Position numbers and translations under genes: made by a program | In this document: one piece after another, positions 12,019 to 23,467 of the stretch | Numbering within the stretch: position 1 is the stretch's first letter | Layout of the letters: every line of letters starts with the position of its first letter | Notes under the pieces: model-generated | Told to the model about the DNA's origin: nothing | Seen by the model: only the letters and a program-made list of their open reading frames with translations | The model's database searches: none | NCBI GenBank assembly: GCA_021432635.1 | Contig: MU270040.1 | Coordinates: 380,323 to 444,322 of the forward strand | Length of the DNA stretch: 64,000 nt | Source: Thozetella sp. PMI_491 | Lineage: Eukaryota > Ascomycota > Sordariomycetes > Chaetosphaeriales > Chaetosphaeriaceae | Direction: 5' to 3'

Positions 12019-15000
12019 GGGCTGCTCGCCCCGCTCCATTTGCATCCGAGACTGCGCACAGCGAGGCGCCGCATTCGTATCATCATGGAGCAAATCCGGG
12101 GGTGGTTCTCCAAGCGGGTTGAGATTCGCACCATGCCTTTCCCGTGGTGCCACGCGCAGCAAACTCCGCGATCACCGGGGGCCCTGGTCCCGTTAGTCCC
12201 GTACCGCACTAGGAAAGCCATGACGTTGATTATTCCAATGCTCGCACTCGGGCATCATTTTCCTTGGTCGGAAATCCGCTCGATACATACACCTCGTATC
12301 TAAAAACGAAATAGTTGGGCACCCATTCTTGCCCTCATGACCCCCCGGTGTTCCTGGTATTGGCCACGGGTCCGTTGCGGGGTTACCCAGCTCCTCAGTG
12401 CCGAGGAGTGGCGCAATGCAAGAGAAGTCCTAGGGGCGCTGTATAACTTGCAGTAGTGTACCAAACTTTCAAGCCTCCCACAGTCTAGGTCTCGCCCCGT
12501 CACACTGGCCACTCTCTGGCGATGCTAGAGGCGAATGCAGAGGCCAGGTGTGGTGACGGGACATTTCAGCAATGGATACCTTACCCGATAGTAGTCTACT
12601 GCCAATGGGATACCAGGGCAGCACTCATCCGTGTCTCGTCTCATGCATGATGCGAGGAATTATATAGAGTGCGACCTGCTTGACCGGGACAGTAGCCGCT
12701 AGCACTATGGCCTTACCTGCCGGTTTCGGTCCGTCCACATTCTCGTGACCACGAACCCTTGATCCCCATTTTCAATAGAAATAAGCATGAGCCGGTCAGT
12801 GCGCGACATGATTGCTTGGCAGCCAAGCGAGTGCTCCTCCAAACATCATATATCTGAGCCTCACCGTCGACGGTACTAGGGGCAGGGAGCCTTTTGTAGG
12901 CAATGGAGAGTTGCCCATTGACAAACGGATATGTGCAGTCCGGGGGCTCGATTGAGAGCTTCAGTATTTAGCCTGGTTGATGAATTCTTAAACCTCATGG
13001 GCCTGTCTTGATGTACTTTCCGGGCCATCTGGCGGTGGTACAAGCTGGATGTCGGACATCCAGGTAGCGAGGATTCAGCCGTATACTGCTGGGCCAAGTC
13101 CAGCAGTGGAAAGGGGCAGCATGCAGGTGATAGGGGGCCGTATACACGTGCGTGTACAGGGACCGACAGGTGAGCGGAAACTGTGGCATAGCTTTGCTCA
13201 CACGCCGCCTCCTGGATGCTGGAAAGAGCAGAAAGGAGATAGGGAGGACCAGGTCTCCTGAGATTATCCGCCATTCGGTAGCTTGCCACGTAACTAGCAC
13301 ACGCGTTTGCGCACATGAGATACGGCTCCATGTCGCCGGCGGCGGCTGGAAAGCATGGTGAGCAAATGCAAGTTGTGCTTAGGCAGTTCTGCCAACCCTG
13401 TACAGACAGGCGTCTTCTCGTCGACGGAAGGCATATTGGTATGGCCACCCCCTAGAAGCGGAATGAACCAAGGAATCTTCCCAAGCGCAGGTACTGCCTG
13501 TAGGAAAGCCCGAGCAGATCCGACAAATTGGAACTTTCATTGCGAGCAAGACAGGACGGGGGAGGGAGCCGACTCGACCCCCAGCCCATAGGGATTCTTT
13601 AGCCACGCTGTAAATCCCGCACAGACGAGCATCTCTCCATGACATGAAGGCAGTGCCGGTGCCACGGATGGGGTAAATCCGTAGGCTCGAACATGAACAG
13701 ATGCTGATGTTGGCGCCCAGCCAGGAATCGCCTGTGACAATTCGGTCCACTAGACAGGCGAACGATTCAGGAGCAAACCGTCTAGACCGCCAAGTTCGTT
13801 TGAATTCGGCCGAAGGGCATAAGACGCTAGCTAAGGACACGAATGCGGCTACGTAGTGTGTTTCGCATGTCGCCTTTTGATCCTTGGAAAGACTGCAGAG
13901 CGGCGTGTGCACAACCATGATGCTCTTCCATCCATCCACTAGGTACCTTAAAGGCCACCAAGCCGAGCTGCATGCCGTATAGCAGACAGACTATAGGCGT
14001 CGATCAACGGGAATATCGACAAGTAGCCTCATACAGCCCTGAAAAAAAACTCGGCCAAGCCGCAGGCTGAATGTCGCCATTGCCGCCCGCCGACCATGAT
14101 TGCGCTCCAATGCCAAGCCGTGCCGATATCAGATCCCGAGGCAAGCCCTCGTCTGTTTGAAACACTGGCCCAATCAACAAACCCAGCGGCCAGCCTGGCA
14201 GACAGCGGCCGTCAGAATGTGCCCGACTGGCGGCAATAGTACCAGAGATATCCGGTGCTTTGGACCCTGGGAGCGGATCCCGCCCTCGTTCAGCCGGGAC
14301 AAGACTGCACAACTTCAGGCGTGGGCACGGCTCGCGGGAAAGTAGGCCAATTTTTTACTCGCTCATCTCGTTGTCCCAGAGACGGAGCAAAGGAGGATGG
14401 AATCTTCTACGATTTCTAGCGCTTAAGAGAGACGATTAATGGGAACGTGGCTACCCGTGCCGCGCCAGTAATCGTTTCCATGCCGCCGAGGCCCGCCGGG
14501 TGTGTGTGTACATGTATCTGCAATGTTTTTGCCCCTGAATCGAAGCGGGGACGCAACGGACTGCGAAGGTGAGCCAAAGAGGTGTGGGGCGGGTGGTCGG
14601 AATTAGGGGAGCAATCAGCGACCGACACTTTTTGACAGCCGTCGCAAATCGGGTAGCTTCGTGTGCGAGGCGGCCAAACACAAGATAGACTCGTGGGAAC
14701 AGGTCAGCATGTGCCCTGCCAGTGTGTTCGCTCGGAAAAGAAAACATAAGCGTTTGCACCTGGAAAGGGAAGGGATTAGACAACGCTCCACGGTGCCTGG
14801 TCCCCGTAGGAGTGGAGGGAAGGTACGAGAGCAGCTTAGTCATGAATTCCAATCCCGGCCAACTGCGTGGCGGGTCGTCCGGGGTTCGGTGGAGGGGCAA
14901 TTGTGGTGGTGGCGTGGATGCGATGAAGCCTGGGAGACGCTGAGCCAGGCAAACAAGGAATACGAATGCAGGCATCGAAGCCACGATTTACAGCGTCTAC

Positions 15001-15136
15001 AATTCACTTGAGCTGCCCAGACATCCGTTGTTTGAGATCCCATTCTTTCTTACCTGTGCGATGAGCGATCGATGAGCTCGACAGCGTTGATATTTTGATA
15101 CTGTGGCCCCTCGCCGGCCTTCCAACCTCATCCACG

Positions 15137-18100
15137 ATGGCGACTCCCTCTACCGAGCAGCGCGAGCTCGAGCTGATCGAGAAGGTGCTTTTCCGCATCC
15201 TCGGCGTCGCAAATAATGAAGAGAAGCTTCAAGCCCTGCTCAAGACGTATCTCCCACCTGTCCTACTCAAGTTGGGCAGCGAGCATGCTTCGGTTCGGAG
15301 CAAGGTCTGCCACCCCCCGGTCATCCCTCACGTGATGGTTCGCGACATGCTCATGTGTCGTCGCAGGTCATGGAAATATGCAGAGAGCGCCTGCCTGCGT
15401 TCATACAACCCCCAAGGTATGCGCGCGTCCGTTACTAGGCTGCGGCGTGGGCATTGGCTAACCCTGGCTGCAGCATCGTGCTCCCCGTTGCGACTCTGCT
15501 CGACCAGTACAAGGCCGCCCAGTCTCCGCTGGTGAAGCATTTTGACCTCGTCTTCATCCAGCATAGCATCGGAAGACTAGAGCCGTCCGAGCGCCGCGCC
15601 CTTCTTCCCAAGGCACTGCGCGGCATCGGCAGTGACTTTGGCACTGGCGTGTCGTCCCTCTTCAACGTCGTGCTCCGCTCGCTGCATGACCTCAAGCTCC
15701 CTCCCCGGGGCAGCAAGGAGGACGAGTCATTCAGAGAGGATATCGGACTTTCAGATGCGACCGACGCGAGCTTCGTCGCTGAGTGGCTAGGGAAGGTCTT
15801 GCTGCTGCGCTCGGCGTCTACGCAGGCCACCTCGGCCGGCCTGACAAGCGCAGACCTCGAGTTCCTCGGATGCAACAAGCCAAACACCTGGGACCCCAGT
15901 GCCAAAGGCCTCAGCCTCGCCGAGACCCGGGTCAAAGCTGCAAACTTTCTCTCTACCGCGGCCTTTACCGACGAGGAGCGTTTCATTCCCGCCATCTATG
16001 CCTCGTCGATCCCGGACTTCCGCATTAACGGCATCGGGGACGACATGCTGAAGCGGTCGAGCGTCTCCCTGGAAAATGTGGATTTGGTGCGTAAGCTTTT
16101 TGAGGCACATTCCAGGCTCCAGGCGCCGTACCGGATCAAAATTCTCGGCCTGCTGAGCAAATCGGAGGTATCAACGACCTTCACGAGCGAGATCTTGGAC
16201 GTATTCCGGAAGAATGCTGCCCCCGGCGAGCAACCCGCAGACGCCATGGACATTGACAGAGCGGGTCCGTCAACAGGCTCGAAGGGCCTCGAGGTGACAA
16301 AACTGCATCGAGCCCTTTTTGAGTACATCAACTGGGTCGCTCGCATCGGTCCGAGCAAGACGGACTTTAGCAAGATCGGAACGCCGCTGGTTGACATGCT
16401 GCGGGACTACGTCTACAGCCAAGGATGGCCGAAGCCGACAAACCAGTCTCTTGACGACATCACCCTGCGCTCGAGGGCATATGAGACGATCGGTCTGCTC
16501 GCAAAGAGCACCAAGATGCCAACGACAGAAGCGCTCTCCTTGGTTGGATGGCTCTTTCGTTCCCTGTTGGAGGATCCGACACCTGATGTTGTGGTCAATA
16601 TTGACGGCGCCCTATCGAGCATGCTCTCGCTCTTCAAGCCTCCTCTCTCTTCGTCCGCAACGAACAGCCTCCGCACCATGCTACTTACGTATATGACCAT
16701 GCGGGAAGAAGGGGATGTCGTGCGCAGTGTTCGCCACGCTGCGACAAAGTGGGCCAACAACTCCCTGCCGTTTTCTCATATCTCGGCGAGATGGATCGAT
16801 ATCCTTGCCGTTGCCGGCCGCAGAGACGAGAGAAGCGATGTCATCGAGGAGGGCCATAAAGGCTTGGATCCGTGGACATATTATGCCAATGATGAGAAGT
16901 CGACGGAGCTGCCGAACTGGGGCAGCATGGTCAAGTACTTCTTCGTGGAACCGATCACGAACCTCAACACCACGGAATGGTTGATGGGGCGTGGGGGGAT
17001 GGATGTTGACGAACAGTCCGTCTTCGCTAACTTTGGCGGCGATGCCATCCTTGCCTTCCCTGTCGCTGTCGACTACTGCAAGCGGATCCTGTTCTTGACA
17101 GCTCTGAAGGACTTCAAAATCGAGCCAGGGTGGGAGCGCCAGCTAGAGGCTGTAGTCCAGTCCGACAAAGCGAGCCGGGAGAAGATACGTGCGTATCTCG
17201 CCGACACGCCGCAGGCGGAAGAACCGCTCCTGTACCTCTTGACCGCTGCCTTTAGCGGTATGCTCCGTGAGGACCCCACGCTGGTCGAGCAGTCTGCCCG
17301 CTCATTTGCGGAGGTGGCATCCTTCTCACCCGCCCGTGTTGTTGGACATCTTGCTACAAGGGCGCACGAGCTCTTCCCATTAATTACCTCTAACAAGCGC
17401 GAGATACGTTCGCTCGGCGCCAAGGCGTTCGGGATACTCGCTGCGCATCCTGCAAACTCAACCGAATCAATATCCAAGGCAAAGAGCAGACTGATTGATA
17501 TCACCAAGACTTTCAAGACCGCAGTTGGATCCGAGCTCAATGCTGTCCAGGGTGCCTTCGTTGCCCTTGCTCATCTGGCCTCCCGGTTGGTGTACTACTC
17601 CACGGAGGCACCGAACGTGGCCAAGTCTGGTCTTTCTGAGGTGTTCCCGACAATAGAATCAGTCTCTTCTGCGACGTCTTCGGTTCAAGAAGCCCTTTTC
17701 GACAGCTATGCCCAGTTATGGTCGGCTGCGATCCCGACTCTTGCTACTTCCGAGGAACAGAAGCTGTCGAAAGAATGGATCACCAGTGCTTACATTGAGC
17801 CCCTGGTAGTCCAGGCGAAGAAGGGTAACGAAAGAGCCATTGCGGCCCTCGGCCGTCTAGCTATTGCTTTTCCATCTAGCACGGACGATATGGAGCTGGA
17901 TATCCTGACACTGATTCTAGAGAAGCTTTACACTCTATACGAGATCAAGCAGGCAGAGGTTCATTTCGCAGTTGGCGAAGCGATAACAGCTGCGGTTGCT
18001 TGCTGGGATGCGGACGTCTTGCAACTTACCCTCGATGTTCAGTCCGACAGCAAAACCCACCTTGTCGAGAAAAGGCCTCAACATATCAAGGATGTGCTGC

Positions 18101-20853
18101 AGAAGCTCCTTGTGGACTGCAAGGCAACAAAGCCCTCCCTCCTGAAAGCTTCTGGGATCTGGCTTTTCTGCCTGATCCAACACTGCTCGCACCTGGAAGA
18201 GATCCATTCGCGACTGCGGGAATGCCAAGCAGCTTTCATGAGGCTGCTGAGCGCGAGGGACGAGCTGGTGCAGGAGACTGCATCCCGCGGACTGGCGTTA
18301 GTCTATGAGAAGGGCGACCCGGCCTTGAGGCAAGAGCTGGTGCGCGATCTCGTCTCCTCCTTCACCGGGTCTGGCCCCCAGCTCAAGGTGGATGAAGATA
18401 CCGAGCTGTTCGATGCGGGCGCACTGCCGACCGGTGAAGGAAAGTCGATCACGTCGTACAAGGACATCGTGAGCCTGGCCAACGAGGTTGGCGACCAAAG
18501 CCTCGTGTACAAGTTCATGTCTCTTGCTACGAATGCAGCCACCTGGTCGACCCGGTCTGCGTTTGGTCGGTTCGGGCTAAGCAACATACTCTCTGAGTCG
18601 GAAGTAGATCCGAAACTTTACCCCAAGCTCTACCGCTACCGCTTCGACCCGAACCAGAACGTCCAGAAGTCGATGAATGATATCTGGAAAGCGCTGGTGA
18701 AGGACTCCAACGCCGTGCTAGAGGAGCATTTTGATGCCATCATGACGGACCTGCTCAAAAGTGTCCTCGGCAAGGAGTGGCGCGTACGCGAGGCTAGCTG
18801 TGCGGCCATCTCGGATCTCATCTCCGGCCGCCCGTTCCAGAGCTACGAAGCCTACTACAAAGCTATATGGTCTTCAGCGCTCAAAGTCCTCGATGACGTG
18901 AAGGGTACTGTGCGCGCTGCGGCCCTGCACCTCTGCATCGCGCTATCGAATACTCTGGTGCGACAGCTGGAAGAATCCGGATCGTCTTCGTCGGCGACAG
19001 CTATGATGAAGGAGGCCTTGCCATTCCTAATGTCCGAGAAAGGAATCGAGAGCGGCGTGGAAGACGTCAAGATCTTCTCTACAATCACGATCATCAAAAT
19101 CGCCAAGGGCGGCGGAAAATCTCTCAACGACTACATCCCCGCGTTGGTCCCACGCCTCCTCGGCCTATTGAGCACGATCGAACCGGATGCTATCAATTAT
19201 CACTATCTTCGGGCCGGGGAAGACAACCGGGAGAAGATCGACCGGATCCGAAGCGCCATGGTCTCTCAGAGCCCTATCTTCGAGGCGGTCGAGAACTGCC
19301 TGCGTTCCATCGACAAGCAGGTCATGGGCGAGTTTGCGCCGGGGCTGGAAAACACTATCAAGACGGCGGTTGGAATGCCCACCAAGATCGGATGCAGCCG
19401 CGTTCTCGCCACTCTTGCAATGAGGCATGCCGCTGATTTCGAACCCTACGCCGCCCGGTTCCTCCAAGTAATGGAGAAGCAGTTGCTCGACAAGAATGAT
19501 GAAGTGAGCCAGAACTATGCAAGAGCCGCAGCGTACATCATCCGGGTGGTTCCGTCAGAAGTCCAGCAGAAGTTCGTCGATAAGCTTATTAGCATGTATC
19601 TCAACTCGGAAGACGACACACGCCGGGCAAAGGTTGCGGATGCCATACTTGGGCTGTCTAAAATCTCGCCTGATCAGTTCAACGCGCTCGAGGGCCAGAT
19701 CCTTCCATTTGCGTATCTAGGCAAGCATGACACGGACGACGATGTCGCAAAAGAATTCGAGGAGGTGTGGGACAAGCACGCGGGCAGCAATCTCACAGTG
19801 ACGAGATACATCCCTGAGATCGTTGCACTTGTCACAAGAGCTCTCGACACAACGCAGTGGGGCCTCCGGCACGCGGCAGCTCTCACTACGGCGTCGGCGG
19901 TGTCGTCCGTCACGAACGCCAGTACACTCAGCGGGCAAGTCAACCTCGAGAACCTAAAGACGCTCTGGCCCGTGTATGAGAAAGCCCTGGCGCTCAAGAC
20001 GTTCCCGTCTAAGGAGAAGCTGCTGGTGGCATTCCCAGACTTCGTCAGTAAAGGAAAGGCACTCTGGGAGAAGGATGCTGCCTTTAGCAAACTTCTGGAG
20101 AAGATTGCGATCCGAGAGGCGAAGCGGAACAATGCTGACTACCGCCCCCACGCATTCCGCTGCCTGTGGAGATTCGCTGCTGCTCGAGACGACTTAAGCT
20201 TGCTCTCAACTATCGGGGATATTGTGACCCCCCACCTGGATTTATCACCGGACGAGGATGCAATGGATGTCGACAAGCCTAAAGGGGCGAAGAGCGGAGG
20301 CTTGGATCTCAAGAGCGAGACAGCATGGACAGCCATCGAGGCACTCGCGAAGGGATACAACCGCCAGAAGATGAGCGAGAACCCCTCTGCGGAACTAAAC
20401 GCCATCGTGGAAGCGCTCGACATCGACGCGACCGGCTCTAGCAGAAAGGGTTCAGCAAAGGCAGGCGCCCCGTGCATCGCCACTGAGCCGTTCGTCGCTA
20501 TTCGCCGGGGATTCTGGTACGAATGTGTGTCCGATGTCTTTGAAGCAGCAGCCAAGAGCGATAAGGCTAGTAGTGTCGACGGGTCGACGCCTCTCTCCTG
20601 GTTTGTCTCCACGCTAGATCTGGATAAAGCTGTGGCTGGCACCGAGACACAGCGGCTCAACCGCACGAAAGCGGTGTCTGCGATTTTGAAGTTCCGCAAG
20701 AAGCAACATAGCCTGGGAGCTGTTGCTGAAGGTTGGAAAGACGGAAGCGAAGAGCTGGGTGCACTGAAGAAGCGGATCGAGAGTGCGGTCGTGGAGGAGA
20801 GGTCTTCCGACGTGCAGGCGGCATGGAGAGCTTGCATTGGCCTCACCTTGTGA
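15137..20853 (+). CDS. ECM29: Proteasome adaptor/scaffold protein Ecm29
   Basis: Three exons are 15137-15304, 15367-15416 and 15474-20853, with introns of 62 and 57 bp and a perfect frame. The product is about 1865 aa, essentially the family's usual length. The N-terminus (ELELIEKVLFRILGVANNE, then LLKTYLPPVLLKLG) matches the Ecm29 N-terminal domain. The rest is a solenoid of alpha-helical HEAT-like repeats without membrane segments. Two acidic low-complexity insertions occur (around AMDIDRAG and DEDAMDVDKP). Ecm29 binds the 26S proteasome across core and regulatory particle, stabilises or checks its assembly, and links it to endosomal and motor proteins. The large third exon with no stops in 5.38 kb is very strong coding evidence. 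The next gene downstream, also on plus, is another ubiquitin-proteasome component. Confidence 0.96.
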
Positions 20854-21781
20854 CCGCCTCCTTCACACAGCGCTGAGAGTAGATGCGAAAGAGTTCAGGT
20901 AGAGAGATGAATAGATAGATACACACTCCACGCGAGCTTAAGTTCTTGGATTATACAAAGTCTTTATGCAAGGATATCCTTCGACGTGATGGGCTGGCTG
21001 CGGGACGGCACAAAGCGTGAAGAGCCTAGCCAGTGGCTTAGTGATAGGCTCCGAAACGCCTCGCAGGCTGACCAAAAACCATTTTCTAAAACAAAGAAGA
21101 GAAGGAACGCCCTACGCTTCTGTCTCTTTCTAAGCTTGGACAAGCTCTTACATGTATCTCGGCGGCGCTGCCCTATAATCGAGGTCATCGATCAAGCGTA
21201 GTCTCGGCGGCACTGGCGGCATACCAGGATACTGTCCGTGCGCCCACTACATCCACTCCTGCGTGAGCTTCGGTGCACACCTGCCGCCCTGATTAACTTG
21301 CGTCACAGATTTGGAGCCTTTAGGCTTCGAGCACCTGAACACCTGCAAATCGCCACGGGCTCTCAAATTCCACCACCCTCGTGGCCCTCGAGATTGCCTT
21401 GCCAGGCCACTCTGCTGCACAGGTCTCCGGCAAAGTCTCGAGGATTCTCATCATATTCTCCCCACGGGTCTCACATTATTCAGCCCGAGATATCTGGTCG
21501 AAGCGGGGTCTGCGCGGGTCCTCGCCACAAGTCGATATTGCTGAGAGCTCATTCTGCTCGGAGACGCTCGCGCACCAAGTCGCCAATCACCGGACCGCCG
21601 AACTTGTATTGCCACCCGGTCGAGCCTCTCGAGTTTTGCGCCAACTCTGATTTCCTCCTCGCCAAACCTCGAATCACCCCTCTCGCGGACATTCGTTTTC
21701 TAGCCACCTCGGCATCCACCGACCCCTCGCCGCCCCTTCCAGTTGCGCTCCCGGAGCCGAACCCGGTGCCCCGCGGTCACC
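20854..21781. other. Intergenic region and 5' leader of the UBX gene
   Basis: This holds the 3' UTR of the Ecm29 gene and the upstream region of the UBX gene. The part from about 21350 is pyrimidine-rich, with a frame open into the gene by chance. I prefer the ATG at 21782 because the UBA-like domain begins immediately after it. No separate gene seen. Confidence 0.6.
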
Positions 21782-23467
21782 ATGGACGACGTAATTTCCA
21801 ACTTCATAGGCATCACCGGCGCCAACGACCATGCTGCTCGGCAGCTGCTCGAGATGTGTGGCGGAGACCTCGAGCAAGCCATTCAGCTATGGTTCAGCGA
21901 CGAGGAGCTCCAGCGCAATCTGAGCAACGCCGGCTCGTCCTCTTTACCCACGGCCCCGGCCGCTTCCACCTCTACCGCCGCTCGTCCTAACCGCTCCATC
22001 GGCCGTGAAGGCTCGGACGGCGTGATCTACATCGATAGTGACGATGACGACCAAGATCAAATCATGATCGACGACGACGACGAAGACGCCGACGCCGCTG
22101 CCGCCCGGGCTGCTGCTGCCGCGGCTCAGGAGGACGAGGACGCAGCCATGGCGAAACGGCTTCAGGAGGAACTCTATAACGGCCAGGCTCCCGGGGAAGA
22201 TGGGGTACGCGCCCCGATGGCCCGGACTACCGAAACCCTTGTCGCGCCGACCGTCGGCTATGATGACGACGACATTAGCATGACAGTCCTTGAGCAGATG
22301 AGGCAGCGACGACAGATGCAGGGTGAGTGGCTAGCAGACGACGGCATGATCGACGGCTTATGTACCCCCCTTCACACACTTGCTAACTCGTACCACCCGA
22401 CAGCACGCTCACGAAACCCGTTTGGACAATCGATATGGGAGGACCCGGCCGGTGGTTCTGCATCTTTCCCCACGGCCCCCCCCGTTCCTGCTCCTGCCTC
22501 CCAGCCGAGCAACCGCGCCCAACGCCTCGCAGAGTTGTTCCGGCCGCCTTACGACCTCATGCAGCACATATCCTGGGACGAGGCGCGAGACCAGGGCAAG
22601 GAGGACAAGAAGTGGATCTTGGTCAACCTGCAGAACATGTCTGACTTCAACTGCCAGGCGCTGAACCGCGATCTCTGGAAGGACGAGCCGATCCGGGAGC
22701 TTGTGAAGGAGAACTTCATCTTCCTGCAGTACGATAAGGACGGCGGCCAGGGTGATCAATATGTCGCCTTCTACTTCCCGAACGGTCAGCACGAGAATCC
22801 AGACAACTACCCCCACGTCAGCATCGTGGACCCTCGCACGGGTGAGCAGGTCAAAGTATGGAGCGGTCTGCCCTTTCCCACCCCGCTTGAGTTTCACGCG
22901 CAACTTGTCGAATTCCTCGATCGATACAGTCTGGATGCGAAGAGCAAGAACCCAGTCGTCAAGGCCAAGCGCGCAGAGAAGGCAGTGGATGTGGGCCGCA
23001 TGACGGAGGAGGAAATGCTGGAGATGGCGCTCAAGAACAGCATGGAGACGAATGGCGGCAGTAGCAAATCCAACGTTCACGACCCCGACGAGCTCACTAA
23101 GTCGATTGGAGACCTAGCCGCAGGGAAGGGCAAGGAGGTGGATACGGGCGCGAGCACAGAGCTGTCGGCCTTCGCCAAGATTGCGTCGGACCGGCCGCAC
23201 ACCGAGCCAGAGAACAACCCAGCCACAACTACAAGGATCCAGTTCCGACACCCGACGGGGCGCGTCATCCGTCGGTTCTCCTTGGACGACCCGGTAGAGC
23301 GCATATACGAGTGGCTCAAAGCAGAGCCGTTGGAAGGAAAGGAGGGTGTCGAGTTCGAGCTCAAGGTCATGCCTCAGGGAAGGGATCTGATCCAGGAGTT
23401 GCCCAAGACCCTATCGGAGGCTGGCCTCAAGCAGGCGACCGTCATGATCGAATTCATCCAGGACTAG
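21782..23467 (+). CDS. ubx5: UBA-UAS-UIM-UBX protein, Ubx5/UBXN7-type Cdc48 cofactor
   Basis: Exons are 21782-22322 and 22404-23467; the 81-bp intron (donor GTGAGT, GCTAACTC branch, acceptor CGACAG) yields ...RQMQARSRNPFG. The product is about 534 aa. An N-terminal UBA-like domain (residues 1-45, DHAARQLLEMCGGDLEQAI) is followed by an acidic Asp-rich and Ala-rich linker. A thioredoxin-like UAS domain (about 220-355, starting AELFRPPYDLM) comes next, then a UIM-like helix (EEEMLEMALKNS) and a C-terminal UBX domain (about 456-534, TTRIQFRHPTGRVIRRF). This order is that of Ubx5/UBXN7, which brings ubiquitylated substrates and cullin ligases to Cdc48/p97. The intron length is a multiple of three and has no in-frame stop, so a retained-intron isoform with 27 extra residues is possible. 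Confidence 0.93.
   Translation: MDDVISNFIGITGANDHAARQLLEMCGGDLEQAIQLWFSDEELQRNLSNAGSSSLPTAPAASTSTAARPNRSIGREGSDGVIYIDSDDDDQDQIMIDDDDEDADAAAARAAAAAAQEDEDAAMAKRLQEELYNGQAPGEDGVRAPMARTTETLVAPTVGYDDDDISMTVLEQMRQRRQMQGEWLADDGMIDGLCTPLHTLANSYHPTARSRNPFGQSIWEDPAGGSASFPTAPPVPAPASQPSNRAQRLAELFRPPYDLMQHISWDEARDQGKEDKKWILVNLQNMSDFNCQALNRDLWKDEPIRELVKENFIFLQYDKDGGQGDQYVAFYFPNGQHENPDNYPHVSIVDPRTGEQVKVWSGLPFPTPLEFHAQLVEFLDRYSLDAKSKNPVVKAKRAEKAVDVGRMTEEEMLEMALKNSMETNGGSSKSNVHDPDELTKSIGDLAAGKGKEVDTGASTELSAFAKIASDRPHTEPENNPATTTRIQFRHPTGRVIRRFSLDDPVERIYEWLKAEPLEGKEGVEFELKVMPQGRDLIQELPKTLSEAGLKQATVMIEFIQD

Larger units (their letters stand above)
5027..15136. other. Ten-kilobase stretch without recognisable protein gene
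   Basis: No ORF in this stretch shows a known motif. The longer ones (for example 13379-13939 on minus, 7158-7700 on minus, 14451-14984 on minus) read as random sequence. Visible structure includes homopurine/homopyrimidine tracts (about 8340-8500, 9880-9930, 9960-10010), a 22-A run at 9459-9480, A-rich tracts near 11135-11150 and a 17-bp tandem pair at 11985-12018. Strong splice-donor-like sites face the minus strand near 5275, 5512 and 7918, and the plus strand near 7938. The purine-rich plus strand near 8.3-8.5 kb means a CT-rich minus strand, as often seen at fungal transcription starts. Part of this could therefore be a long intron-containing 5' UTR of the RRM gene. That is inference only. 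Confidence 0.5.

Noticed and set aside
13379-13939. 186-codon minus-strand frame
   Set aside because: No motif and no supporting splice or promoter signals; kept as unexplained open frame only.
14451-14984. 177-codon minus-strand frame starting with a hydrophobic segment
   Set aside because: The signal-like start is followed by Pro/Arg/Thr-rich sequence with no family resemblance and no conserved cysteine pattern; it lies in the likely upstream region of the Ecm29 gene.
20139-20846. 235-codon minus-strand frame
   Set aside because: Antisense shadow of the Ecm29 C-terminus; no motif and no promoter-like sequence of its own.
22409-23080. 223-codon minus-strand frame
   Set aside because: Antisense shadow of the UAS domain in the UBX gene.
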